Both the position numbers and the translations under genes were made by a program. This document shows positions 1 to 12,289 of a stretch of 64,000 nucleotides of DNA, in pieces (positions within the stretch are counted from its first letter, which is position 1; each line of letters begins with the position of its first letter). This DNA comes from Lasiosphaeris hirsuta (lineage: Eukaryota > Ascomycota > Sordariomycetes > Sordariales > Lasiosphaeriaceae). Below the pieces are notes generated by a model. The model was given only the letters and a program-made list of their open reading frames with translations. It ran no database searches and was not told the DNA's origin. The DNA is taken from assembly GCA_030549175.1 (NCBI GenBank), contig JAUKUA010000003.1, forward strand, positions 1,178,001 to 1,242,000. The letters are read 5' to 3'.

Positions 1-48
1 CCCTGGATAGACTCGGTCGGGAGAAATGGAGAGCAGGTAGAAACTTAC

Positions 49-3000
49 ATGGAAGGTTCTCTTGCAATGAAACCAGAGGAACAAGAGCTCTGGCGCTATG
101 TGCGCCCGAAGCCATACCACGATCTTCGTCCGCCTACTTCGCTCCGGCCCGTGTACACGCCGAAGCTTGGCCCGCCCACTCAGTGGGACACGTCAGACAG
201 CGAGGAATGGAGCAGTGATGGGTCAAGCCGTACGAGGGACTTTGACTACTTCCGTGCCAGACTGCGGGGCGACTTTGAGTGGGAGCTCGATCGTCTCACT
301 GCTCAGAAGACGAGATACGAGAAGCACAAGGACAAGAAGGCCCAAGCCGCTGCTGTCGAAGCCGCCAGAAAAGAGGAGGAGGAGCGAGCGGCGCGGGAGC
401 TGGAGATACAGCAGGAGAGAGAAAACGCCGCAGCAGAAAACAGTCAGCCCGCTGAGGGCCAGCAGGGCCAGGAGGGCCAGGAGAGCACCGGGCCCATCCC
501 TGAAGTGGAGACAAAGCCGAAAGTCGAAGAAACCCAGAAACCCAAGGACCTCAAGGCCATACTCGAGCCCTGGGGCGTGGCGAAGTTAAATCCCGTTGAC
601 TGGGCCGCGTTCAGGACTGCTCGGAATTCCGAAGTTAGGTTGTCGTTTGCCATCGATATCCTGCTGGGCGAGCCAAAGCTCGAGAGCGGTACCCAGTGGG
701 TAATCAGTCGGACTCGTCAAACGGCGAAGCCTGGAGCAAAGGGACGTGCCGCCGCAAAGAACTTGGCGTCGGCCACTGCCAAGGCCGAATCACTGATAAA
801 GAGCGGCCAAGGAGCTCTGCCCGAGAGAATCAGAGTCCACTCCAAACAACTTATCAAGACGCTTTCGGTTCTCCATGGAACCGACCTCACCGCCGACTAC
901 AATGATAGCGCCATCGTCATGATCCGCCCCTTTCGTATGCTGACCTACTACGAAAAAGAGATACGCGCCTGGCAGTCGAAGCTGATCGAAGAACTGCGGC
1001 CAACGGAGAACAGTCCAGTTGCCGCCACGACAACCGCCGAGGAGGCCAGGGCTGACGACGGCCCAGTGGTAGAAGAAGAACCGCCCAAAGTTGCGGACCC
1101 TTACAACCATAGCAAGTCCGAAGTCACGCTGGCCCACCTGCCATGCCTCATCGAGTTCCTAGATAAGTACGTCGTTGAGAAGCTCGCCTATCTTAACAGC
1201 CCAGCGTGTGAAAAGGTTGGCTTCTCCGACATCTGGCATTTGTTCAAGCCTGGAGATTTTGTCATCTCAGCCGATGGCAAGCAGGCCTATCGGGTGGTGA
1301 AGCTGAGCTCGCCATCGCACAAGGGCACCGACCGCTGGGCCGTGTACAAGGGGTCGCGCGAGGAGGCGAGCGCGTCCAAACGCGACGACATTGTCATCCA
1401 CTGCGTCTACATTCACTTTGACGGCACACAGCTAGGGCCCGTCCTCGAGACGTTCCGAATCAAGAAGTACGACGGCGAAAAGGCTGTGACGGCGCTCGAA
1501 GTGTATCCACTGCGCTTCCACGTTCAAAAGGACTTCGAGGTCCGCACTGCCAAGGCCAAGCACGACGCGGCCGGACTCGGAGATGCCGTGGCGAGCAGTG
1601 TTGCTCGGCTGCGCGAGAGTCTAATCCAGCGAGGGCGGCTGTTCGTCGATGTCACGGCGGTCAAGCACATGTACTATGCCGGGCTGACGGTGGACACGCG
1701 CGATGAAGTCGAGAGCCAGGTCATGATCGATTTCGAGGAGGCCTTTGCCGGGGACAAGAACCGAGAGCAGGGGTGGCGTCCCAACATCACGCGAGTAGTG
1801 GGCACGCCCCTCGATGAGCCAGCCGAGGAAGGCAGCAAAAGCTGCGAAGCCGGGTGCTGCTGGGGTGAAGAGATCCACGACGACTCGTACGTCGAGAGCA
1901 AGCGGCACCAGGACTTTATCAACAGCATGATGGCTGAGCTCGAGGACAGTCCGCTCAAGCTGCCGTCCGCTGCCATCTTTCCCCGCACTCTGGAAGATAT
2001 CAAAGTAGAAGAGAATGCGCTGAAGGAAGATGAGCTGCTCATCATGTCGTACCGTGTCTTTGGATTTGTTCTGCGCGACCGAACGTGGGGTAAGTCACTT
2101 GCGAGAATCATTCCCGTGCCTTCCTCCCGTCTGTCGTTGTGCTGGGAAATGCGCCCGTGCCCACATGGCCTGTGCCCGCTGGCCACTGGCCACTGGCAAC
2201 TGCCTCCCCTATCTATCTGCTTCCAATTCGGCCAGGTGCTAACAGTGACACGCGCAGCCCAGCTAGACTTGACCTATCTGACCGAGATTGCCTCTGAAGG
2301 GGGCAGTGTCGACGCCGGTGGCGACGGGGCTGAGGACGACTCGGAAGAGGACAAATCTGCCTTTGGCCGACTTGTTCTCCCAGGAGGTCACAAGGGCATG
2401 GTTCTTTCTCTTGTCTCTCAGCACTTTCGAAACAAGCGATCCCAAAAGGGCAAGGACGAGCAGGTCGACATTGTCCGAGGCAAAGGTCCGTTCCTGCCCA
2501 TCAATGATTTGATTTTCCATCTGGCTGACATCCTCCAGGCAAAGGATTGATCATTCTTCTTCATGGAGCCCCGGGTGTCGGAAAGACTACTACGGCTGGT
2601 AAGATTTCAACAACGCCCTTTCTCAGCCCACCCGACTAATACAACGATAGAGGGCGTTGCCGAGAAGTTCAAGAAACCTCTCTTCCAGATAACCTGTGGT
2701 AAGTAACCCTCAAGGGCTGCTACGGCGTGCATTGCCTCTTTCTCACACAGCTTCTAGGTGACCTTGGCGCAAATGCCAAAGATGTGGAGGCAGCATTACA
2801 GACGAATTTTGCGCTAGCTAATAGATGGGACTGCATTCTTCTTCTCGACGAGGCAGACGTGTTCCTGGCCGAGAGACGACGGAACGACTTCAGCAGAAAT
2901 GGACTGGTGGCAGGTTAGTATAAGGAGCCCAGTCCGACATTTCAACAATGCTAACACCTGTCAGTCTTCCTCCGGGTGCTTGAGTACTATGCTGGAATTC

Positions 3001-4139
3001 TGTTCCTCACGACAAACCGAATTGGAGACTTTGATGAAGCTTTCGCCTCGAGAATCCACATGAGTCTGCATTACCCACAGCTCGACGAGTTATCGACGAC
3101 CCGAGTCTTCAGGTTGAACTTGGGCATGATCAGGGCGCGATATAAGAGCCAAGATAGAAAGCTCAAGATCGACGAAGACGAAATCATCCATATGGTGGGT
3201 GAGTTCTGGCGAAAGCAGGACAAGGCAAGATGGAACGGCCGTCAGATCCGCAACGCTTGCCAGACGGCATTGGCTCTGGCCGAGTTTGACGCGCAGCCAG
3301 AAGGAAGCAAGTACGACTTGAAGGTACGGTCAGATGCCAAGGTACACCTCAAGGTCGGACATCTAGTCACCGTGTCAAACGCCTACCTGGAGTTCATGGA
3401 ATACCTGAAAGCCGTCCATGGCGCCGATGCCGAGACGTATGCCAAAGAGTCTGGTGTCCGCGCACTCGAGACAGTCATTGCAGCGCTCAAGGCTGGTAAA
3501 AGCGTTGGCGGCAAGTCCCCGGATCATGAACCGAAGAGCGAGAGACTCCTTCATGCCTTCAAGCTCAAGCCAACATCCCAGCAAACCACGGCGCCCCCGC
3601 CGGACCAGAGCTACCATCCCCAGCACCAATACCGCGAACCCCCTCGCCCAACAGCACAGTCAGCACAGTACAGCCCAAGGCTTGCAGTAGCAAACCCACA
3701 GGCCATCGACCCACGCACCGGTCTTCCAGCTGCCCACACATATGCACCACATGCCGCCGACCCCAACTACCCTCAGCACTACTTGCCTCCGGGTCAGGGG
3801 CAGTTCCACGGTCAGCAGCTCTCAGTCCCGCAACAGGGCTCGTACCAGCTGCCGACAGCAGGGTCATCATCGGCATATCAACCCCCCCCTGCTGGATATT
3901 CCGCCGGCGGTGACCCACGCGTAGGAGCTGGGCAACCACATGAACTAGGCGGTCAAGGCCACCAGTGGACGGGGGCGTACCACGGGGTGGAGACTGGGCA
4001 GGGCAACAGGCAGCTGCACAATAGGAGCCCCTCGGCTAGCCAGACTCAGGCTGATTATGACGGGAGACAGCGGGCGGGGAGCGGTGGTGGTGAGTATCCG
4101 CCTACCGGGGCTCACGCCGGCCACGGTGGGCCGCAGTGA
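49..4139 (+). CDS. AAA+ ATPase with DUF7025-like N-terminal region
   Basis: Six exons are proposed: 49-2089, 2258-2485, 2539-2598, 2651-2698, 2758-2913 and 2965-4139, giving about 1,235 residues. All introns are GT-AG, and the joins restore a continuous AAA+ core. Visible motifs are Walker A GAPGVGKT (766-773), Walker B ILLLDE (819-824), sensor-1 TTNR (860-863) and the arginine-finger region SRIH (873-876). Residues about 360-490 (FKPGDFV...YIHFDG...EVYPLRFH) resemble the DUF7025 domain that precedes AAA+ modules in many fungal proteins. The N-terminal 60-130 is charged and coiled-coil-like. After about residue 1000 the chain is low-complexity and rich in Pro, Gln, Gly and Tyr. The family hydrolyses ATP to remodel proteins or complexes; the substrate is unknown. 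The first intron (168 nt) is in frame, so a reading without splicing is also open. The start could be Met1, Met7 or an exon left of the window. It converges on the methyltransferase, 217 bp away. Confidence 0.87.
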
Positions 4140-4356
4140 GGCTTCTTCTAAAGATCTATTCATTGTGCTTTTTCTTATTTCAATTCTTCTCCGTTTAATC
4201 AATCCCTTCTTTGGGATTTTCATGCCAAGTTTCGATGCTGGAAGCTGAGACAACAAATGGGTTAACTCAATCCTTACAAACACCCTTGAAGAGAAATCAT
4301 TAGCTCGTAGCCCTAGGCGAGTGTAGATACAGACAAATTCCATCTATTCAAGGCGC

Positions 4357-5130
4357 TCAAATCTTCCTTAGGATACCCCCGTACCAAACCTTGACACCAA
4401 CCCATTTCTCCGCCCGCGGGCCAAACGATTGCCAATTCTCTTCAGTGATACCCCTCTCACAGAACCCCTCGACAACCTCAAACCCATTCTTGCCCGCCTC
4501 CGCTACAACCTCTTCAACCGAATGTGCATAACTTTTTGGTCTGATTTTCTCTCCCGTATGGGGGTCGATGAACCCAGCTTGGCTGATCCTTCCCATCTCA
4601 CTATGCATGTTCGTCACTAACAACAACCCCCCGTCCTTCAACATCCCCGCCGCCGCCTCAAAGTAAACCCCCAACGCAATATGCTCCAACACTAGCGTCG
4701 AAACCACTGCATCGGCCCCCCGCGGAACCTCGCCCCCCGGCTTTGAAACATCAAAGACCCGTAGCGAAAATCCCCCGCCCGGCGCGGCAGCCTCCAACCG
4801 CCCCCGCGCGACTTCGAGCATCTTGGGACTGAGATCGAGCCCAACGACTTCGACGTCGGGGAGGGTGACGAGGTGCACTGTGTTGCGGCCGGTCCCGCAG
4901 CCGAGGTCGACGAGCTTCCAGGGTTTGGGGGAGGCGATGAGGAAGGTTAGTCTCGGGAGGAGGGATATCATCTCGAGCGAGTCGAGTGCTTGCAGGAAGT
5001 TGGAGTCGGTGTCGTACACGGATGACCAGAGATCGTAGGCGGTAGCTGTGTCGAGGTACTTTATGGAGAGGGGGGCCCCGGGATTCGCCATTGCGGTTGT
5101 CTTGTCGAGTGTCAACCGTACGAATGTCAA
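4357..5130 (-). CDS. Class I SAM-dependent methyltransferase
   Basis: A single-exon protein of 257 residues. Motif I, LVDLGCGTGRNT, lies at 73-84. The acidic residue that would bind the ribose of S-adenosylmethionine is in VVGLDLSP (95-102). Motif II-like ADAVVSTLVLEH (139-150) and the post-motif strand GGLLLVTNMH (167-176) follow. This order is that of the methyltransferase type 11/12 superfamily with a Rossmann fold. No signal peptide or membrane segment is visible, so it is probably cytosolic. The substrate cannot be read from the sequence. Met14 (codon at 5089-5091) begins a cleaner N-terminus and may be the true start; the first 13 residues may then be leader. It is transcribed towards the AAA+ gene. 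Confidence 0.88.
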   Translation of the reverse strand: MTFVRLTLDKTTAMANPGAPLSIKYLDTATAYDLWSSVYDTDSNFLQALDSLEMISLLPRLTFLIASPKPWKLVDLGCGTGRNTVHLVTLPDVEVVGLDLSPKMLEVARGRLEAAAPGGGFSLRVFDVSKPGGEVPRGADAVVSTLVLEHIALGVYFEAAAGMLKDGGLLLVTNMHSEMGRISQAGFIDPHTGEKIRPKSYAHSVEEVVAEAGKNGFEVVEGFCERGITEENWQSFGPRAEKWVGVKVWYGGILRKI

Positions 5131-5610
5131 AATCAGCGGGATTGAAGAATTGGCTGACTTTCGATAAGAGTGCGTGTTCGGAGTTGAGCAATTGAAGGAT
5201 CAGGGCATGTTGACGTCTCGTCTTATTAGTGTGTCGCTGGTGAGTCACCTATAAGTTGCTAGCCAAGACCATTCATCTTCCCCACCAATGCTCCCTGCAA
5301 GGTGCGGAGGCGGCAGCTCGCCACAGCCATATTGATGGCGCTGGTTCCCCTTTTCACCTATCATCGGCTTTCCACAGCAGTAGACCGAGACAACAGCAAC
5401 TTATCAGTCTAACTGGTACAGTCACATCTAAAACGTCACTAGCCGGCCCACTTTGGCCCCACACGCCACATCTACCCCCCTGTAATCTGAGATATCTAGC
5501 CCTCTAAAATACGGCGTCAATAGGTCCGATTTAGATCTGCAGGGCACCTATTGAAGCTGTTGAAGCGAAGCCGGAGTCCACATCTACAGGTGGTGTAGTT
5601 GCGGCACAGT
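5131..5610. other. Intergenic, methyltransferase upstream region
   Basis: No convincing gene is seen. It should hold the methyltransferase promoter. Base composition is still gene-like up to about 5.5 kb and then turns AT-rich and repetitive, marking the edge of the transposon block. Confidence 0.5.
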
Positions 5611-5688
5611 TAGTAGCAAAGTAGCAAGGCTAGCAGCAAGGCTAGCAGCAAAGTAGGTAGTAAAGTAGGCAGCAAAGTAAGTAATTAA
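5611..5688. repeat. Short imperfect tandem repeat
   Basis: About six to seven units of 9-12 bp based on agcaaagtag / agcaaggct / agtaaagtaggc. It lies just before a GC-rich palindromic patch (5750-5790), in sequence that is otherwise AT-rich. Confidence 0.7.
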
Positions 5689-6064
5689 GTATATAAAACA
5701 GGCTTAAAGCTGCCAAATATGCCCTTTTTCTTCTTTTTTTGCCTCCAGCGGCGCCGCCGGCGGGCCCCTACGGGGGGCTCCTCGCTACGCTCGAGAGCTG
5801 AGCCACTACTTACAGTCTCGCCACTATTTACATTCCGAGTCCGGAGTGTTGAACGCAATCCATGGTGTTGAGCGCCCGCAGTTTGCACACTTTACACACA
5901 AAAAGCGGTACAGAAAGCGGTACAGAATCCAGTCAATTAGCTAGTTAGTTATCAACACCACAACCACAAGCCCGGCCTGGCTCTCGATATATCCATCCAC
6001 ATGCATATCCTCCCTCTCTTGCGATGTTTTCCCTGCATTGCAAGTGTTCCAGGCGTTCTAGGGT

Positions 6065-6201
6065 ATCAGCGTTCTGGTAGGGTATGGGAGCTGGTCCTCA
6101 AAAAGGTCTACAAACTGGCCGCGTTAAGTTCGTTATACTCGTTGTACTCGTTTGTTATAATCAGCGCTCCGGTAAGAAATGGGAGCTGGTCCTTGAAAAG
6201 G
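6065..6201 (+). repeat. Diverged direct duplication, 42 bp units 95 bp apart
   Basis: Positions 6065-6106 and 6160-6201 share tcagcg(t/c)tc(t/c)ggta followed by atgggagctggtcct. Differences are mostly transitions. This may be part of the terminal region of the Helitron remnant whose helicase begins at 6300. Confidence 0.65.
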
Positions 6202-6299
6202 ACGCTCTTCGTTCAGCTCTCTCAGTTCGTTACGCTCGTCGTTACACTTGCCATCATGGCGTTAATACAGTAAAACAATAGGTAAATAGTCTACGCTCA

Positions 6300-6816
6300 A
6301 GTATCGTCAGACTCAGGATAAACATGCTGAGCTAGACGGCGAGTAATATCCTCAGCACGAGCGCGATGGCCCGCATCAGCTTTAATCTTAAGAGAATCCA
6401 GGTCAAAGAGCATCAAACATGACTCCTTGTAGTGTTCTAACATGGGAAACGGCCACATAGGTCAACCCAGACTGGAAGTCTCTTGAGGATATATCTGGGA
6501 CCGTCTTATCAAGCGTTACACCCTACGACTTATGGACTGTGATCGTATAGGCTATGGTAAACGGGAACTACGTACGGCTACAGTTGGCAGAGCCTTTTAA
6601 GAAATTCCGGGTAGAACGAAAGAAAGGCATAACGTTATTGAAGTCGGGTCCGAGATCCGGAAAGTAAAGAGGCCCAGAGTACTTGTTAAAGCGGACCAGT
6701 ACCATAAAAGGGACGGTATCATGTAGTATCGTCACTCCCGGTACCCATAAGAGCTGACACGGAGGGTATCGCGGATTGTTACAAAGGTATAGATAGTGTG
6801 GGAATGTTGTTAACAT
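6300..6816 (-). pseudogene. Helitron-type Pif1-like helicase, C-terminal fragment
   Basis: The minus strand reads through VLVRFNKYSGP, then FFRSTRNF and CSRT, a stop, and FPFTIAYTITVHKS, another stop, GVTLDK, then SGLTYVAVSHVRTLQGVMFD. This is the end of an SF1B helicase: the AYAITVHKSQG block and the YVAVSRVR block (motifs V-VI) typical of Helitron RepHel proteins. The two in-frame stops fit CAG/CAA to TAG changes by RIP (CSRTQF, HKSQG). The Rep domain and the N-terminal helicase motifs are not seen nearby, so it is a relic. A captured cellular Pif1 is less likely given the flanking repeats. Confidence 0.75.
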
Positions 6817-7109
6817 AGGTGGGAAGACTGCATGCGAAGCTGGCCCTCACACGTCAATATACAGGCGCGGGGTCACATGATTTAGAGACAAAGCCACATT
6901 CAATTGAGGCTTAGATGGCCCACAGGGTCTGTGCTTTGAGGTGACCAGTTGTAGAAGGATATGAGACTTAAGCGAGCCAATCGCCGAAGGGCATTCAGGC
7001 TGCCTATAGCTAATCAGAAGGTAAGAACTCCGTTAATTTGCCTATACAACTGTTAGAAGCACTACACTTTTAATGGGGGTTGCAATTGTGTGATTGTATT
7101 ACTTGTTCC

Positions 7110-7140
7110 GCACCTCTCTGGCCTACGGCCAGAGTGGTGC
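7110..7140. repeat. GC-rich hairpin
   Basis: CTCTGGCC (7116-7123), loop TAC, GGCCAGAG (7127-7134), extended outward by GCACC (7110-7114) and GGTGC (7136-7140) with a single T/T mismatch. It stands out in AT-rich surroundings. Hairpins like this occur near Helitron 3' ends, but I see no clear CTRR end, so the role is open. Confidence 0.7.
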
Positions 7141-7340
7141 TACTTATAGTAGTTCAAGATAGTCTTTGTGGTGGCTTAGCTAGCCACATAGCTACTCTAT
7201 TTGCCTTGCTCAAGGTTAACTATTGTTGCTACTATCGTGGCATTGCTAACGCCTCAATTCTAGCATCTTCTACCCTGTTCCATCTAACAACAACCACTAC
7301 TTGCTTACATAACACATCGTAAACTGAAGTAAGCTTCAAA

Positions 7341-7571
7341 TTAAAGGACCTGAACCCCGGTGTTCTCCAGATTCTAGCTTTAGTGATAACAAGTAGTTAT
7401 AACTAAACTTATCAAGCTTTCATAAGTCATAAAAAGAACCATTGCTAGACAAGACGTTAGCTATGTAGCTAGTAATTCAGTAGCCAACGTAAGTTCTAAG
7501 GATATGAAAGAACCTCCACAAGCAATAGTTACTAGACTCCTTAAGCTGTAGGAGTAAGTACTGATACCGAC
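7341..7571 (+). repeat. Degraded LTR2-like fragment
   Basis: Segments such as ctgaaccccggtgttctcc, gtcataaaaagaacc and ccaacgtaagt...aaggat match the middle of LTR2 at about 48,950-49,110 after C-to-T and G-to-A changes. It is cut by the LTR2 copy that starts at 7572. Confidence 0.6.
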
Positions 7572-7994
7572 TGTGACACAGGCCAGTTACCGAGACTGGG
7601 GTGTGGCAATCACAAGGTGTGTCACCTTCAGTGTAACCAAACTGCAGAGCTATGATCTAGATCAACTCAACCGTCTACTCCAGGCCGGCAATGGTATTGG
7701 TCTAACTCAGAGCTTTCACACTTGGTGAGGGAGATGATCTTTGCAACCTAAAGTCCTAGTAGTTGTGAGGGAGAAGGTAGATGTAGGGAGATAGAACGAT
7801 TACAAGGAAGATAGCAGACGATCCTTCGTAGTTATAAGTCAATAAGGAATAGAAGGGTTCACAAAGTTATATTACTTCTTAGTTTCACTAAAGTTTAGCT
7901 GATAATCTTTCTAGGCTGTTTCTAAAAAGAACTAGGAAGCTTCTTCCTCTCGAGGATCCGTCACGGGCCCCTTGTCTCTTTTATGGACGTTATG
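7572..7994 (-). repeat. LTR2 fragment (reverse), cut by an LTR1
   Basis: Starts tgtgacacaggccag and follows the reverse complement of LTR2 up to 7994 (ttatggacgttatg). An LTR1 then begins. It is only moderately RIPped. The remaining LTR2 sequence is not found immediately downstream. Confidence 0.75.
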
Positions 7995-9030
7995 TGTGAC
8001 ACATGCCAGCCACCGAAGGCCTAGGGTGTAACAACCACAAGGTGAGATATCAAATGGAGAGCTAGACTACAGAGCTTTAACCTTCACGACTCTCGACTCT
8101 ACCGTTCAGCGAACCACCCCGACAATTGCTGTTAGTCTAGTTCAGAGCTTTCACACGACGAACTCAGGGAGTTGATCTTCGTAAGGCTTAAATAAGCACA
8201 AGGTCGGATTTAAAGCTTTAGAACAGAACGGTGAGGGAGTTAACTATCGCAATGTAAAGTGGTGGAGAGCCAGGGAGAAGGAGGTTCAGGGAGATAAAAT
8301 GATCCAACAAGAGATAAGACACAATACTTTGTAATTATAAGTTAGGAGAAACAGAAGGGTTCACAAGGTTATATTACCCCTCAGCTTCACTGAAGTTCAG
8401 CTAATAATCTTTCTAGGTTTGTCCAAAGAGAACTGGGAAGCTTTTTCCTCTCGAGGATCCATCGCAGTATACCTATTCTTTTATGGAAGGCTATGTATAA
8501 GATACAAGGATACTAAAATACCTAAAGGATCCTCCTAGCCGCCCGTTGGTCCCGAATCCCCCTTCTAGCCGCCCGTCTCTCACGCCTTACAAATCCGTGG
8601 TTATAAGCTAAGTGAAGCCAGCCTATCACATGTGGGTCCACGGCTGATATTAGTACTTATCTATACAGCTTAAGTAGTATAGTATCTATCGTTATAGGTA
8701 TTCCTCTATGTCCTTGGTACTTACGTTAGCTACAACGTTATTAAGTCGATCCTATGTCGGCTGTTACAGTAACGGTTCCCTTCATGACTTATACGTGGAG
8801 GTCGCGGTTACCTGTTACTATTAAAGTTAGACTTTGGAGAGTATCAGATTCTAAGTCTTCTAAAGGAATGCCAGTGATAGCGGAGAGGTCTATAATTCGA
8901 AAGACCAACTATAGGACCTTAGCTAACAATGTAGGCCCTGATTACGATACTGAGGTTAAGTAGCTCGTCCATGATAAATCTAACGTCTGATAGTATTACC
9001 TAGCACGGGTAAGATCTGTTATATAGCTAC
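7995..9030 (-). repeat. LTR1 fragment, interrupted by element C
   Basis: Begins tgtgacacatgcc and runs as the antisense LTR1 for about 1.04 kb. It stops in ...tatagctac at 9030, where element C starts. The expected continuation (tctggcttgtgagtgg) is not found next to C's far side. Confidence 0.8.
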
Positions 9031-10962
9031 TGTCACACGGTAGGCTCACCTAGGTCAACAGGGTCACTGACCTCCTTGACCGAGCCATACCACCGGCACG
9101 AACCATACATACATACACACACCCATTGACCCACAAAGACATTTATCATGATTTAACGTAGAGAAGAGAACCATCACGAAGAGATAACCACAGTGTGGCT
9201 TAACCTCGGGACACGCTCCTACGTATGGCTAACGGCCTATTCAGCTGGTACACAGGTCAGCGGATTCCCATAAGCACCCACGGGTTACGACGGGATGCCC
9301 AGAACCACTTATAAGCCAGAGTAGTCGTACAACGGATCTCGCCCGTGCTAGGTAACGTTATCAGACATCAGATTTGTCATGGACAAGCCACTTAACCTCA
9401 ACATCGTGATCAGGGCCTATATTGTCAGCCAAGGTCCTACAGTTGGTCTTTCGAATCATAGACCTCCCCGCTATCGCTGGCATTCCTTTGGAAAACCTGG
9501 AACTCGATGTTCTCCAGAGTCTAACTTCAGTGGTAACAGGTAGTCACGACCCCCGTGTATAAGTCATGAAAGGAACCGTTACTGTGACAGCCGACATGGA
9601 ATCGACATAACAACGCTGTAGCCAACGTAAGTACTAAGGACGTGAAGGAACACCTGTAACAATAGACACCATGCCACTTGGGTTGTACAGATAAGTACTA
9701 ATACCGGCCGTGGACCAACGTATGATAGGCCGGCTTTACTTAGCTTGTAGCCACGGATTTATAGGATGTGAGAGACGGGTAGTTAGAAAGGAGATTCGGA
9801 ACCGACGGGCGGTTAAGAGGATCCTTTATGTATTTCGGTATCTTTATATCTTATATATAGTCTTCTATAAAAGGAACAGGTATACTATGACGGATCCTCG
9901 AGAGAAAGAAGCTCCTTAGTTCTCTTTAGATAAACCTAGAAAGATTATTAGCTGAACTTTAGTAAAGCTAAGGAGTAATATAACCTTATGAACCCTTTTG
10001 TTTCTTCTAACTTATAACTATGAAGTATTATGTCTTATCTTCTAATTATTTTATCTCCTTGAACCTCCTTCTCCCTAGCTCTTTACTACTTTATATTATG
10101 ATAGTTAACTTCCTTACCGTTCTGTTCTAAAACTTTGAATTAGACCTTGTACTTATTAGCCTTACGAAGATTAACTTTTTAAGTTTGTTATTTAAAAGCT
10201 CTGAACTAGACTAATAGTAATTATCGAGATAGTTCGCCGAACAGTAGAGTTAAGAGTTATAAAAGGTTAAAGCTTTATAGTCTGATTTCTTATTTAATAT
10301 CTTACTTTATAGTTATTATATCTTAGACCTTTGGTAGTTAGCCTATATCATAGATAATCTTTCTTAAGATCTTATCTTTAAAACAATTCGTTACTAACTA
10401 TTATATCATTTATAATAGCCGGTAACCTTTTATTATATTCGGCCGTGATCCGGAATAGGGAAATCGAACCTTCTCCTAGTACCGACCTTATAATTTAGGA
10501 ACTTCCTAAGATAGAAATTAAAACTATTAAGAAGTTTCTTACACTCTCTTCGAGCTCTTAAACTATTAACAAACTACCATAATAATTCGTTGATCTCTAT
10601 AACTAAGTCGTTAAAACTTATAAAGAATTTTATTCCTTTGTAATTAATGTACGTAAAGATAAAAAGAGATTTGATTTTCGCACTTCTACGTTTACTACCC
10701 TTGTTACCAACTATTAATTAATAGTATAATATGTCAAAATGAACTAATACGTCTTAAAAAGTACTTAGTAAGAATTAGAAGCTTTTTATACTACCTTTGG
10801 CATCGAGGTTAACTAAAAGTTAGCCTAATTTATTACCTAAATGGCCTAACATAAGAAATTTCTTAATCTCATTGTTATACGAACTGAGATATTTCATAAG
10901 GAAATTACTAAGTAAAAATAATAGTAAGTACAATAGTCGTAGGAATAGGAATTACAGGTCAG
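9031..10962 (+). mobile_element. Element C: truncated LTR1-type Gypsy (5' LTR and start of gag)
   Basis: A complete 5' LTR (9031-10352; starts TGTCACACGG with a one-base deletion, ends as RIPped TATATCATA). It is followed by the leader gataatctttct and about 0.6 kb of gag 5' region, collinear with 29586-30180 of element B. The element is cut at 10962 by the start of element D. Stops are frequent; nothing is coding. Confidence 0.8.
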
Positions 10963-12289
10963 TGTGACATAGGCCAAACCACGAAGGTCTAGGGTGTGAC
11001 AACCACAAGGTGAGATATCAAACGAAGAATCAGACTACAGAGCTTTAACCTTTTCCTAACTCTCGACTTAACCGTTCAGCGAACTACCCTGACAATTACT
11101 GTTGGTCTAGTTCAGAGCTTTCACCCGACGAACCCAGGGAGTTGATCTTCGCAAGGCTAATAAGCACAAGGTCCGATTTAGAGCTTTAGAACAGAACGGT
11201 GAGGGAGTTAACTATCACAATGTAAAGTGGTAGAAAGCTAGGGAGAAGGAGGTTTAGGGAGATGGAATGATCCAACAGAAGATAAGACACAATGCTTCAC
11301 AGTTACAAGTCAGGAGAAACAGAAGGGTTTACAAGGTTATATTACCCCTTAGCTTTACTGAAGTTCAGCTGATAATCTTTCTAAGTTTGTCCAAAGAAAA
11401 CTGGGAAGCTTCTTTTTCTCGAGGATCCATTACAACATACCTGTCCTACTTATGGAAGGCTATGTATAAGATACAAGGATACCAAAATACCTAAAGGATC
11501 CTCCTAGCCGCCCGTCGGTCCCGAATCTCCTTTCTAGCCGCCCGTCTCTCACGCCCTATAAATCCGTGGCTACAAACCAAGTGAAGCCGGCCTATCACAC
11601 GTCAGTCTACGGCCAGTATTAGTACTTATCTATACAGCTTTTAACGGCATGGTGTCTATCGCTATAGATATTTCTTCACGTTCTTAGTACTTACGTTAGC
11701 CATAGCGTTGTTAGGTCGATCCTATGTTAGCTGTCATAGCAACGGTTCTCTTCATGACTTACACGCGGGGGTTACAGCTACCTGTTACCACTGAAGCTAG
11801 ACTCCGGAGAACGTCGGGTTCTAGGTCTTCTAAAGGAATGCCAGCGATAGCGGGAAGGTCCATAATTTGAAAGATCAGCTGTAAGATCCTAGCTGCCTAT
11901 GTAGGCCCTGATTGTGATGTTAGGGTTAAGTAGCTCGTCTATGACAAATCTGAAGTTTAGTGACGTTACCTAACGTGGGTAAGGTCCAGTATATAGCTAC
12001 TCTAGCTTAGGAATGGTTCTAAGTATCCTATCACGACCCGTGGTCGTACCTAAGGATCTACTGACCTACGTATTCGGGCTAAGTAAGCTTTGAGCCACGT
12101 GATAGAGTATGTTCTAAGGTTAAGCCATATTGTAATAACCTTCTAGGTACTAGTTTTACATTGATAGGTTTAATACCCCTATCGTTGTAAGCCCGTGATG
12201 TTATATAAGTATGTGATATATGCCGGTAGTATGGCTCGGTTAAGGAGGTTAATAACCCTGTTGACCTAGGTAAGCTTACTAATATGACA
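10963..12289 (-). repeat. LTR1, 3' LTR of element D
   Basis: 1,327 bp; tgtgacatagg...aatatgaca on the plus strand. The purine-rich tract on the minus strand next to it (GAGGGGAGATAG, + strand 12290 onward) is the likely plus-strand primer. Confidence 0.85.

Noticed and set aside
5256..5507. 83-codon frame upstream of the methyltransferase
   Set aside because: No domain and composition typical of non-coding sequence.
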